A program made the translations under genes and the position numbers. A stretch of 22,906 nt of DNA from a virus: positions 1-22,906 of the IMG/VR virus record IMGVR_UViG_3300042287_000105. The stretch is one strand, 5' to 3'. Below are positions 3,933 through 10,043 of this stretch, one piece after another. The notes under the pieces were generated by a model. That model made no database searches, had not been told where the DNA came from, and worked only from the letters and a program-made list of their open reading frames with translations. How positions within the stretch are numbered: position 1 is the stretch's first letter; every line of letters starts with the position of its first letter.

Positions 3933-6487
3933 TTTCTTCTGCCTCCTTGACCTGGTGAATTAGCTCCTGAGCCTCCACCAGAACTTCCTCCGCCTCCTGT
4001 GCCACCTCCAGTGGCTCCTCCTGTGGCAACTGCTGCTGCATTAATTGCCGCACCTGCTGCTACAACTGTTGCTACAACCATTTCTGTTGCCTCTTCTCTT
4101 TCTTCATCTGACATATCTGCGCCTATATTGCTTAGTGCCTGAATAGCCGCTCCAGGGTCTGAAAATGCTGTTGATAATAACTCTGCAGGATTTTCAAGCA
4201 ATACCAAAGATGCTGCTACCTCTGCCGTAATAACAACTTCATTTCCGTTTTCATCCTGTCTTACTTCAACTGGAGTAGATGCAGGCAAATCTTTATATTC
4301 AATTCCAGCTTCTTGTATCTGCTCTTTAGTTAAAGATTCTCCAGGAGCAATAGACTCTACAAGAGCGTCCGCAATCAATTCTTTTTCTGCATTAGTTAAT
4401 TTTCCGTCTTCAGATAAAGCATCTGCAAGGCCTTGAACTTCTTCTGCAGTTACTTCACCATCACTTGCTAATTCATTTAAAATGTCTTCTGCTTCCTCTG
4501 CATCTATTTTGCCATCAGACAATGCGTCATCAACAGATTCTTCTACTGCTTCTTCTGATCCCGCCTCTGGTTCTTCTGCAGGTGGCTCTTCTGCAGGTGG
4601 CTCTTCTGCAGGTGGTTCTTCTGCAGGTGGTTCTTCAGCAGGTGGCTCTTCTGCAGGTGGTTCTTCTGCAGGTGGTTCTTCAGCAGGTGGTTCTTCAGCA
4701 GGTGGTTCTTCAGCAGGTGGATCTTCTGCAGGTGGTTCTTCAGCAGGTGGTTCTTCTGCAGGTGGTTCTTCTGCAGGTGGTTCAGGAGCTGGTGCAGGTG
4801 GAGTAGGGTCTGGTTCAGGAGCTGGTGCAGGTTCAGGTGCAGGTGGAGTAGGAGATGGTTCAGGAGCTGGTGCAGGTGCAGGTGGAGTAGGGGCTGGTTC
4901 AGGTGCAGGTGCAGGAACTGCATCAATTACTGTTTGTGCTACTGCTAATATTGTAGGTGCGGTAGTTACTTTTTCTACGGCTGTAGAAACAATTGCAAGG
5001 TCTGCCACCTTTTCAGTCAATGTTGTACTTGCTGCTGATAACGCCGTTACAGTATTTTGTGAAACAGTTGCAATTGGTGCAATAACTGTATTTGTATTTG
5101 CTGTATTTGTTGCAACAATAGCAGTAACTGCTGAGTTTAATGTAGCAATTTGTGCATTTGCTGTATCGATTGCTGCCAAGACTGTTGCATTGTCTGGATC
5201 AGGGGTGGGAGTAAATGCAGCGCCTTGACTAATTGTTCCAGTAAATCCCGTAGTAGTACTTGTATTACTAATATTTGTTACGGGACCATTTGTAGTCTCT
5301 CTTACATTAAACCTAGCACCATTTGGTATTGGTCCAGTCACGCTTACATCTGCTTGCCATGCCCCATCTGCTGGATTAACATCGGCATTAAATCTAACTT
5401 GAGTCATTTGTGTCTCTGCTGTTTGCAAGGGATAAACTCTAAGATCCCAAGCAACGCTAAGGGTGTTTGTAGTTGTTGAATATGTAATTCCAGATCCATT
5501 ACTCCAGGTGGTCCAGTCATACCCTGCTATAGAAATCGAAGGTGCATTTGGAGTAGAATAATAGTTTGCACCTTCATTTACACCAAAGGTAATAGTGGCA
5601 TTGGACCCGACGTAAACATTATTGTATGTGACTCCGCCCATTTGTAAATTAAATGGAAGGTTCATTCGAACACCAGCGTCATCTACATTAGATAAAACAT
5701 TTGTGGTAGTGCCAATAGTTGCCGCTAGAGCATTGACTGCATCTTGAGCGTTATTAATTGCTACGTTTGCTTGAGTTAATTGTGTTTGAGCCTCTGTCCG
5801 TGCAGGTGTTACTGCTGCCACTGCCGTAGTTGCTGTAGCAACTGTTGTAGTAGCCGTATCTACTGCTGTCTGTGCTGATTGAACTAAAACTGTGGCTGTC
5901 TCTGATTGGGCAACTTCTGTTGCAATTGCTGTAGCTACTTGTGCAACTGTGGTTGGTGTTTCTGTCATTAATGGGGTTGCTGTTGATATTACTGTGGCTA
6001 CCGCAGAATCTACGGTAGTAACGGCTTGCGTTACTACTGCTTGTGCCGCTATAACCTCTGGTGTTTGAGTTGTAGCGCTTACTGGGATTGCTGCTACGGC
6101 TTCTGTAACGGATGCTACCGTTGAAGTAATTGTTTGAACAACTGCTGTTGCTGTTTCTACGGCTGAGGATACATTTGATACTTCTGCTACCGCAGCCGTC
6201 GCTGCTGCTACCGCTGTATTTGCTGCTGATACAGCAGTGTTAGACGCTGTTACTGATTCAACCGCAGTGGCTATAGTCACTGTTGCTGTATCAGATGCAG
6301 CTGCGGCTTGTGCAACTTCTGTGGTTGCGGTTGCAATGGCTGTGTTTACTGCCTGCTGTGCAGGGCTTACCACAACTTGTTCTGCAGGAGCAGGAGGCTC
6401 ATTAGCATTAGCAAAGTTAGGACTAAAAAGGAAAAGCCAGCCGATTATAAAAAGGCTGGTTAAAAAATACTTTAGCTTTCTAGTCAA
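3926..6487 (-). CDS. 853-aa secreted repeat protein (signal peptide, A/T/V-rich helices, P/E repeats, EF-hand-like motifs)
   Basis: A TTG start at 6487 with Shine-Dalgarno AGGAG 8 nt upstream. Residues 1-28 form a signal peptide (RKLKYFLTSLFIIGWLFLF, cleavage after ANA). Residues about 30-265 are low-complexity Ala/Thr/Val helix. Residues about 266-422 are a beta-rich globular domain containing GGVTYNNVYVGSNATITFG. More A/T/V helix follows to about 520, then a Pro-rich region, 14 PPAEE-type repeats (570-639) and three half-EF-hand motifs (DGKID, DGEVT, DGKLT; about 650-710). The C-terminus is Ala/Gly-rich (GGGTGGGGSSGGGSG). A signal peptide implies export through the host membrane, unusual for a virion protein. 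It leads the unit with the two holin-like genes. Possible roles are a wall-spanning lysis or adhesion protein, or a surface-exposed virion fibre. Family not recognised. Confidence 0.8.
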   Translation of the reverse strand: MTRKLKYFLTSLFIIGWLFLFSPNFANANEPPAPAEQVVVSPAQQAVNTAIATATTEVAQAAAASDTATVTIATAVESVTASNTAVSAANTAVAAATAAVAEVSNVSSAVETATAVVQTITSTVASVTEAVAAIPVSATTQTPEVIAAQAVVTQAVTTVDSAVATVISTATPLMTETPTTVAQVATAIATEVAQSETATVLVQSAQTAVDTATTTVATATTAVAAVTPARTEAQTQLTQANVAINNAQDAVNALAATIGTTTNVLSNVDDAGVRMNLPFNLQMGGVTYNNVYVGSNATITFGVNEGANYYSTPNAPSISIAGYDWTTWSNGSGITYSTTTNTLSVAWDLRVYPLQTAETQMTQVRFNADVNPADGAWQADVSVTGPIPNGARFNVRETTNGPVTNISNTSTTTGFTGTISQGAAFTPTPDPDNATVLAAIDTANAQIATLNSAVTAIVATNTANTNTVIAPIATVSQNTVTALSAASTTLTEKVADLAIVSTAVEKVTTAPTILAVAQTVIDAVPAPAPEPAPTPPAPAPAPEPSPTPPAPEPAPAPEPDPTPPAPAPEPPAEEPPAEEPPAEEPPAEDPPAEEPPAEEPPAEEPPAEEPPAEEPPAEEPPAEEPPAEEPPAEEPPAEEPEAGSEEAVEESVDDALSDGKIDAEEAEDILNELASDGEVTAEEVQGLADALSEDGKLTNAEKELIADALVESIAPGESLTKEQIQEAGIEYKDLPASTPVEVRQDENGNEVVITAEVAASLVLLENPAELLSTAFSDPGAAIQALSNIGADMSDEEREEATEMVVATVVAAGAAINAAAVATGGATGGGTGGGGSSGGGSGANSPGQGGRRKW
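4571..4780 (-). repeat. 14 tandem 15-bp repeats encoding PPAEE units
   Basis: Fourteen in-register 15-bp units, each ending GCAGGTGG on the plus strand, with scattered synonymous changes and one change giving PPAED. No unit breaks the reading frame. A less regular PAPEP-type repeat follows to about 4918. Confidence 0.95.
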
Positions 6488-6530
6488 CTAGGTGTCTCCT
6501 AAGTAATGCAATATCTTTGCTTACTTAATA

Positions 6531-6539
6531 ATTATACCA
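6531..6539 (-). promoter_or_regulatory. Extended -10 promoter of the 853-aa protein gene
   Basis: TGGTATAAT on the minus strand. Predicted +1 is near 6524, giving a leader of about 37 nt that contains the Shine-Dalgarno sequence AGGAG. No convincing -35. Confidence 0.6.
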
Positions 6540-6545
6540 CTTTAA

Positions 6546-6734
6546 CTATTTAGGATTATCTGTTTTATAAAAACCATTACCTTTAAACTGTATACCAAAT
6601 GGAGTAAAGTGTCTAGTCATTTCTGACTCACATTCAACACATGTATAGCCTGGGTCTTCATCCATAATTGATCTATGAGTTGACATTGTTGGGTGTGCAT
6701 CATCATATGAGCACTTGTATTCGTATACTGGCAT
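6546..6734 (-). CDS. FmdB-like zinc-ribbon protein
   Basis: A 62-aa protein beginning MPVYEYKCSYDDAH, with CVECES at about 32-37 and ending FKGNGFYKTDN. The MPxYEYxC opening and the closing FKGxGFYxTD are hallmarks of the FmdB/CxxC-CxxC family of small putative regulators. The family's first CxxC pair is incomplete here (C8 only, with Asp/His nearby), so zinc binding may be three-Cys or use His. It is preceded by AGGA and a TATAAT about 13 nt upstream, and lies directly downstream of the candidate structured RNA. Its role in phages is unknown. Confidence 0.75.
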   Translation of the reverse strand: MPVYEYKCSYDDAHPTMSTHRSIMDEDPGYTCVECESEMTRHFTPFGIQFKGNGFYKTDNPK

Positions 6735-6747
6735 TACCTATCCTTTA

Positions 6748-6753
6748 ATTATA
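6748..6753 (-). promoter_or_regulatory. Promoter -10 box of the FmdB-like gene
   Basis: TATAAT on the minus strand, 13 nt before the ATG at 6734. Predicted leader is about 6-7 nt and would hold the GGATAGG sequence. Confidence 0.45.
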
Positions 6754-6756
6754 GTG

Positions 6757-6834
6757 AGCAGTTTCGGGACATACTCAGGTCCATCCTGCGGGTAACGGCC
6801 CGCTATCTGCGACTTCCCAGTTACGGGTTGCAGA
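6757..6834 (-). ncRNA. Candidate structured RNA or leader (about 78 nt)
   Basis: A GC-rich island in an AT-rich genome, between hsp20 and the FmdB-like gene, with its own TATAAT. Three stem-loops can be drawn on the minus strand. The first has an outer stem ATCTGC/GCAGAT (6835-6830 with 6810-6805) around CCC/GGG with loop GTAACT. The second is GCGGG/CCCGC (6803-6799 with 6792-6788) with loop CCGTTA. The third is GGAC/GTCC (6782-6779 with 6770-6767). The first two loops carry complementary GTAAC and GTTAC, so a kissing contact is possible. It is not a tRNA: no T-arm or anticodon arm can be fitted. No U-rich terminator follows, so it may be a separate small RNA or the 5' part of the FmdB mRNA. 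Confidence 0.4.
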
Positions 6835-6839
6835 TTTCT

Positions 6840-6845
6840 ATTATA
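6840..6845 (-). promoter_or_regulatory. Promoter -10 box of the candidate structured RNA
   Basis: TATAAT on the minus strand, two bases after the hsp20 stop codon. Its spacing puts +1 at about 6833-6834, the first base of the outer stem of the RNA. Confidence 0.5.
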
Positions 6846-6847
6846 CC

Positions 6848-7264
6848 TTACTTGATTTTAATTTCTTTAGGCTTTTTTTCTTCTGGAACAATGCGATCCA
6901 CATTAATATGTAGCATGCCGTCTTTTAGCTCTGCACCAGATACTTCCATGTATTCACCTAGGGCAAAAGATCTGACGAACTTTCTACCAGCAATACCCTT
7001 GTGAACAATTTCTGCATCTGTAACTTCTACAATTTCACCCTTAATAATAAGTGTTCCATTGTCTACCGAAACATTAATATCTTCCTTGGTAAAACCTGCA
7101 ATAGCAAGCGAAAGCCTGTATGTGTCTTCATCTAATTTAAGAAGATCATACGGAGGATATGATTGAGAGTTGATTTTGTGTGCAGTATTTAGACGGGCTA
7201 GGTCCCTGTTAAAGCCAATAAAAAAAGGATCATTAAATAAATCCATTGCGAATTGTGTTACCAT
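6848..7264 (-). CDS. Small heat-shock protein, Hsp20/alpha-crystallin family
   Basis: A 138-aa protein. The N-terminal arm begins MVTQFAMDLFNDPFFIGFNR. The alpha-crystallin domain runs from about 38 to 125: DEDTYRLSLAIAGFTKEDINV, then VDNGTLIIKGE, then GIAGRKFVRSFALGEYM. A C-terminal I-x-I motif (EIKIK) would cap neighbouring subunits. The family forms ATP-independent holdase oligomers that keep unfolding proteins soluble. Hsp20 genes are known from T4-like cyanophages; here it may protect phage proteins or aid virion assembly (inference). It has a good Shine-Dalgarno sequence (AAAGGGG, 6 nt) and a very strong promoter carrying a 12-bp palindrome, so its expression looks both high and regulated. 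Confidence 0.9.
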   Translation of the reverse strand: MVTQFAMDLFNDPFFIGFNRDLARLNTAHKINSQSYPPYDLLKLDEDTYRLSLAIAGFTKEDINVSVDNGTLIIKGEIVEVTDAEIVHKGIAGRKFVRSFALGEYMEVSGAELKDGMLHINVDRIVPEEKKPKEIKIK

Positions 7265-7290
7265 GTTATTCCCCTTTCAAGCGAATAAAT

Positions 7291-7327
7291 TAATATACGG
7301 ACCCTCTATTGAGCAGTCCGTATATTA
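7291..7327. repeat. 12-bp perfect inverted repeat at the hsp20 transcription start
   Basis: TAATATACGGAC / GTCCGTATATTA with a 13-nt loop. The right arm ends on the -10 box and +1, the left arm lies in the 5' leader. It could be an operator, or a 5'-terminal RNA hairpin (at least CGGAC/GTCCG lies within the transcript). It is not followed by a U tract, so it is a poor terminator. Confidence 0.65.
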
Positions 7328-7355
7328 TTATAGCAAAATATTTATATCTTGTCTA
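7327..7355 (-). promoter_or_regulatory. Strong SigA-type promoter of hsp20
   Basis: TAGACA (7350-7355), a 17-nt spacer ending in TGC, TATAAT (7327-7332): near-consensus -35, ideal spacing, extended -10. The -35 begins with the TAG stop codon of the thermonuclease gene. Predicted leader is about 56 nt. Confidence 0.85.
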
Positions 7356-7757
7356 TTTCTTCTTAGCCCTTACCTTAGCAAGTGCTTCAAAGTCCTTTAC
7401 CTTAGTATCCCCTAGGTATCCCCAGGCATATCCATCGGCAATCATTTGTTCATTGACTGATACCTTAGATCCATCTAGGAATATCCATCCAAGGATGCGC
7501 CCGTATTTTTCTGATGAGTCCATCTTCTCTGTCTTAATGACAACATCTTTAGCGTCTTTAATCTTAGACTTTAAATACTCTTTAGATTCAAGCCCCAAAA
7601 CCTTTTCAGCTTTATCTCTTGTTCTACTTTCTGGAGTATCAATTCCAGCCAGCCTAACTCTTGAATTAAACGATATGTCAAAACCTAGATCAATCTCTAC
7701 GTCTATTGTATCTCCGTCTACTACGTTAGTTACTTTCTTAACATGGTATTCGTACAT
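7353..7757 (-). CDS. Thermonuclease-family (SNase-like) nuclease
   Basis: A 134-aa protein with the staphylococcal nuclease signature: VVDGDTIDVEIDLG (about 12-25), RVRLAGIDTPESR (33-45) and KYGRILGWIFLDG (84-96). These supply the Arg35, Glu43 and Arg87 equivalents and the Asp40 calcium ligand. The expected activity is Ca2+-dependent cleavage of DNA and RNA. There is no signal peptide, so it acts in the cytoplasm or after lysis, for example on host nucleic acid. Its ATG overlaps the endolysin stop by 1 nt, so it is co-translated with the endolysin. Confidence 0.88.
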   Translation of the reverse strand: MYEYHVKKVTNVVDGDTIDVEIDLGFDISFNSRVRLAGIDTPESRTRDKAEKVLGLESKEYLKSKIKDAKDVVIKTEKMDSSEKYGRILGWIFLDGSKVSVNEQMIADGYAWGYLGDTKVKDFEALAKVRAKKK

Positions 7758-8359
7758 TACTTCTTCTTTACTGCCGCCTTCTTTACAGGAGCCGCCTTCT
7801 TAACTGGTGCAGCTGGCGCTGCAACCTTCTTAGCAACAGGCTTACCAAATGTTGGTCTTCCAAATCCTACAATTCCTACGATCTGACTTCTACGAAGCTT
7901 TGATCCGTTCTTCTTCTTATAAGCACGATTCTTTAGGCAACATTCTCCGCCATTTCTTTGATCGCCTTTCTTATCTGCAGATGTATTTCCTTCTACAACA
8001 TCTACTGTGCCGTCTGCATTTACTGCAGCAACAATTCCTACGTGAGAAATTCTGTCTACGCCATCTGATGGGAAATCAAAATAGGCAATATCTCCAACTT
8101 CTGGTGTTGCTACTTCTGCCATCTGCCAGGCTCCTGCTTTAATGAATGCTTGCGCTCCTGCTGGTGTGTATACAGTGTTAGGAACTTTTACTCCTGCTTG
8201 ATCTGCACACCACATAACGAATGATCCGCACCATGGTTGAAAGTTTGCTTTTGCAAACTTACCATACTTTGTTTCATTGTCTTTTGGTCCTTCAATAGTT
8301 CCAACTTCTGCTAGTGCTACTTCCACTAGTCTTGCTGCTGATCCTTGTTCTGCTGCCAT
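7757..8359 (-). CDS. CHAP-domain endolysin (peptidoglycan amidase/endopeptidase)
   Basis: A 200-aa protein. A CHAP domain spans about 10-168: the nucleophile C44 is in FQPWCGSFVMWCADQAG, H106 in DRISHVGIVAAV, and E123/N125 in VVEGNTS. The C-terminal 30 residues are a Lys/Ala/Pro-rich tail (PVKKAAPVKKAAVKKK) that may bind anionic wall polymers or nucleic acid. CHAP enzymes cut amide bonds in peptidoglycan. There is no signal peptide, so release needs a holin (two candidates 4 kb downstream), or it could be a virion-associated lysin. SD AGGAG lies 7 nt before the ATG, and a TATACT promoter gives a leader of about 36 nt. Confidence 0.88.
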   Translation of the reverse strand: MAAEQGSAARLVEVALAEVGTIEGPKDNETKYGKFAKANFQPWCGSFVMWCADQAGVKVPNTVYTPAGAQAFIKAGAWQMAEVATPEVGDIAYFDFPSDGVDRISHVGIVAAVNADGTVDVVEGNTSADKKGDQRNGGECCLKNRAYKKKNGSKLRRSQIVGIVGFGRPTFGKPVAKKVAAPAAPVKKAAPVKKAAVKKK

Positions 8360-8401
8360 TTTATTTCTCCTAATCTATTTGTATTAAAATATACTGATCC
8401 T

Positions 8402-8410
8402 AGTATACCA
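8402..8410 (-). promoter_or_regulatory. Extended -10 promoter of the endolysin gene
   Basis: TGGTATACT on the minus strand, 43 nt before the ATG at 8359. It is preceded by a run of eight T's, and no good -35 is at the right distance. Confidence 0.6.
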
Positions 8411-8417
8411 AAAAAAA

Positions 8418-9164
8418 TTAAAACCTGTTGTAAACATGAGACAGCACCTTGTCATAGTGCTCTTGCCTCATATGATCATTTAAAAAGTTATTAAGATTAT
8501 CTTTAGGCTGCATCCAGGACTCGATCATATCTGTCCCAAGAATTTCCCTAATATTTATAGGTTCTGGGAGTCCTCTTTCGGCACACTGTATTTTTAATTC
8601 TTCAACAAAATTTAAATACTGCTCGTGCCTTTCTTCAAATTCAAAGTCGGGATCCAGCTCTGGAAACCTCCAGCTACTTGTCACAATTGTTATAAATTGG
8701 GGGACTGGCTCCATAAAAACAACTGTACATTTATCAAAATGTTTTATGACATTATCTATATACGTTGAAACAACTTCCTTCGCTCCAACATAATTTTTTA
8801 ATTTTTTATTTGGAAGATGATTTCTGCAGTCTATATATCCAAGCCAAGGTATAAAAATATTACCCTCTGCGTTCCATTTTTCTAATATAGGTTTTTGGGT
8901 ACCGCTTGCAAAGTTTAAAAAATCATAGCTATATGCGGATCTACCAGAGTGACCAGAGATTAATATCTTTGAAGTGTCATCTTCATATCCTATTAAAACA
9001 TCTTTCATAAATACAGTAAAACCATTTTCATCTGGGGCTTTGGTTTCATAGTGTGAGTTAGAATGAATTTCCGTACCCGACTCTACATTGCTTGAGAACC
9101 AGGCCTTAGAAGAATACCCTAGTCTTGTTGCGTGAGAATCACCTAGTATTAATATATTTTTCAT
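8418..9164 (-). CDS. SGNH/GDSL-like hydrolase
   Basis: A 248-aa protein opening MKNILILGDSHATRLG: a beta strand followed by the GDS-H block I, with Ser10 as the expected nucleophile. A second Gly-rich turn (ILISGHSGRSAY, about 67-78) may supply the oxyanion hole. A C-terminal NDHMRQEHYDKV fits the block V region with the catalytic His. The family includes esterases, lipases and carbohydrate deacetylases. There is no signal peptide. In phages such proteins are sometimes tail-associated or glycan-modifying; the neighbours (endolysin downstream, oxygenase upstream) do not decide. It appears to have its own promoter 8 nt before the ATG. Confidence 0.75.
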   Translation of the reverse strand: MKNILILGDSHATRLGYSSKAWFSSNVESGTEIHSNSHYETKAPDENGFTVFMKDVLIGYEDDTSKILISGHSGRSAYSYDFLNFASGTQKPILEKWNAEGNIFIPWLGYIDCRNHLPNKKLKNYVGAKEVVSTYIDNVIKHFDKCTVVFMEPVPQFITIVTSSWRFPELDPDFEFEERHEQYLNFVEELKIQCAERGLPEPINIREILGTDMIESWMQPKDNLNNFLNDHMRQEHYDKVLSHVYNRF

Positions 9165-9172
9165 TATACTCC

Positions 9173-9178
9173 ATTATA
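9173..9178 (-). promoter_or_regulatory. Promoter -10 box of the SGNH hydrolase gene
   Basis: TATAAT on the minus strand, 8 nt before the ATG at 9164, predicting a leader of about 2 nt. The same DNA forms a 9-bp direct repeat (CATTATACT on the plus strand, 9162-9170 and 9172-9180). GGAG in the gap could alternatively serve as a short-spaced SD. Confidence 0.5.
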
Positions 9179-9189
9179 CTGTTATTTAA

Positions 9190-9744
9190 TTAGCTTGAAG
9201 GCTTAAAGTCTACAAGAAATTCTTTTGGGGCAAACCCTGAGCTTAGAGTGTACCTTTCTTTACCGCTAAGCATAGTTACATGATGCTTGTATTTGCTGTA
9301 AAATATAAACAGCTTCCCAGCTGTCGGGCTGAAGGTTATGTCCAAGTCATCAAACACTAAGTCTCCACCTTCAAACCCTTCATTTAAATACAATAAATAT
9401 ACTACTGCATCTTCGGGGTCAAAGTGTGATCCCATTTCACTGCCTGGCATCATTTTTGATGCAAGAATATTTGGGAAGTGGGAGTATGTATTTTTATCTA
9501 CACCTACTTTACCCATAAAATCATATACTAATGGGTGAACTTTATCTTTTACCAACTGCTTTAGATACATCTGGTCCTCGGATATTAATTCATCTGAGTG
9601 GAAGTCTATTTTCATTGTTAGTTGAGTCCTGTGGTTTACAGACAAAAACTTTTCATCAAGATTGTTAAAACAATCAAAGACTTTTTTAAAATTAATGTCG
9701 TCTTTGATGTCGCAAATAGCTACATGCTCGTGTATAAAATTCAT
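9190..9744 (-). CDS. 2-oxoglutarate/Fe(II) dioxygenase, prolyl-4-hydroxylase type (copy 1)
   Basis: A 184-aa protein with the complete facial triad: H107-x-D109 in GSHFDPED and the distal H155 in KHHVTMLSG. R164 (KERYTLSSGF) would bind the 2-oxoglutarate carboxylate. The core double-stranded beta helix includes VVYLLYLNEGFEGGDLVF. The reaction couples oxidative decarboxylation of 2-oxoglutarate to hydroxylation of a protein, nucleic-acid or small-molecule substrate. The substrate cannot be read from sequence. I chose the ATG at 9744 because a TATACT lies 7 nt upstream; a longer reading frame would run into the tRNA-Lys promoter-proximal spacer. It is the first gene after the three-tRNA array. 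Confidence 0.85.
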   Translation of the reverse strand: MNFIHEHVAICDIKDDINFKKVFDCFNNLDEKFLSVNHRTQLTMKIDFHSDELISEDQMYLKQLVKDKVHPLVYDFMGKVGVDKNTYSHFPNILASKMMPGSEMGSHFDPEDAVVYLLYLNEGFEGGDLVFDDLDITFSPTAGKLFIFYSKYKHHVTMLSGKERYTLSSGFAPKEFLVDFKPSS

Positions 9745-9751
9745 AAATACC

Positions 9752-9780
9752 AGTATACCATTTTCTTTAATTTTTATAAA
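9752..9780 (-). promoter_or_regulatory. Promoter of 2OG oxygenase copy 1, near-leaderless
   Basis: TTTATA (9775-9780), 17-nt spacer ending TGG, TATACT (9752-9757), then 7 nt and the ATG at 9744. It lies between tRNA-Lys and the gene. Confidence 0.65.
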
Positions 9781-9783
9781 CAG

Positions 9784-9856
9784 TGTCCCCAGATGGTATC
9801 GAACCATCGACCCGCAGATTAAAAGTCTGCTGCTCTACCAGCTGAGCTATAGGAAC
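9784..9856 (-). tRNA. tRNA-Lys (anticodon TTT)
   Basis: 73 nt. Acceptor GTTCCTA/TGGGGAC with two G-U pairs. Anticodon arm GCAGA-CTTTTAA-TCTGC. T-arm ATGG-TTCGATA-CCAT. Discriminator A; CCA not encoded. Last of the three-tRNA array. Confidence 0.93.
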
Positions 9857-9857
9857 G

Positions 9858-9929
9858 TACCCCTGGCTGGGATCGAACCAGCGACCTACAGATTAGAAGT
9901 CTGTTGCTCTTCCGCTGAGCTACAAAGGT
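9858..9929 (-). tRNA. tRNA-Arg (anticodon TCT)
   Basis: 72 nt. Acceptor ACCTTTG/CAGGGGT (two G-U pairs). Anticodon arm ACAGA-CTTCTAA-TCTGT. T-arm GCTGG-TTCGATC-CCAGC. Reads AGA, a codon favoured by AT-rich genes. One nucleotide from each neighbouring tRNA. Confidence 0.93.
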
Positions 9930-9930
9930 G

Positions 9931-10004
9931 TGCGGCAGGTAGGACTTGAACCTACGATTACCGAATTATGAGTTCGGGGCTTTAACCAACTAAGCTACTG
10001 CCGC
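9931..10004 (-). tRNA. tRNA with CAT anticodon (probably elongator Met)
   Basis: 74 nt. Acceptor GCGGCAG/CTGCCGC, fully paired including G1-C72, which argues against an initiator. Anticodon arm CCGAA-CTCATAA-TTCGG. A tRNA-Ile in which C34 is changed to lysidine also has CAT, so Met is the likelier but not the only reading. Confidence 0.9.
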
Positions 10005-10013
10005 TTAGTTAGT

Positions 10014-10043
10014 ATTGTATCTAATTGTATTATTTTTTGTCAA
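10014..10043 (-). promoter_or_regulatory. SigA-type promoter of the Met-Arg-Lys tRNA array
   Basis: TTGACA (10038-10043), 18-nt spacer, TACAAT (10014-10019), about 9 nt before the tRNA 5' end. The -35 lies inside the last codons of the upstream 77-aa gene, as at the other tRNA promoter. Confidence 0.82.

Noticed and set aside
4571-4780. Regular 15-bp repeats as a CRISPR array
   Set aside because: Units are contiguous with no spacers, in frame, and translate to a pentapeptide repeat.
4482-5228. Long open frame on the plus strand (248 codons, Gly/Ser/Ala-rich) opposite the repeat region
   Set aside because: It is the reverse complement of the PPAEE and A/T-rich codons of the 853-aa protein; no start signals, and no plus-strand gene is supported elsewhere.
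6237-6491. Plus-strand frame opposite the start of the 853-aa gene
   Set aside because: Shadow of alanine/threonine-rich codons on the minus strand, which has a clear signal peptide and Shine-Dalgarno sequence.
6757-6834. Degenerate tRNA or tmRNA fragment
   Set aside because: No GTTCRA-type T-loop, anticodon arm or tRNA acceptor pairing can be fitted; the stems that form are different.
7291-7327. Hairpin upstream of hsp20 as a rho-independent terminator of the thermonuclease gene
   Set aside because: No U tract follows it on the transcribed strand, and its arm coincides with the hsp20 -10/+1 region.
9745-9807. N-terminal extension of the 9190 oxygenase to 9807
   Set aside because: It would place its start inside tRNA-Lys; a promoter -10 box lies between that start and the ATG at 9744.
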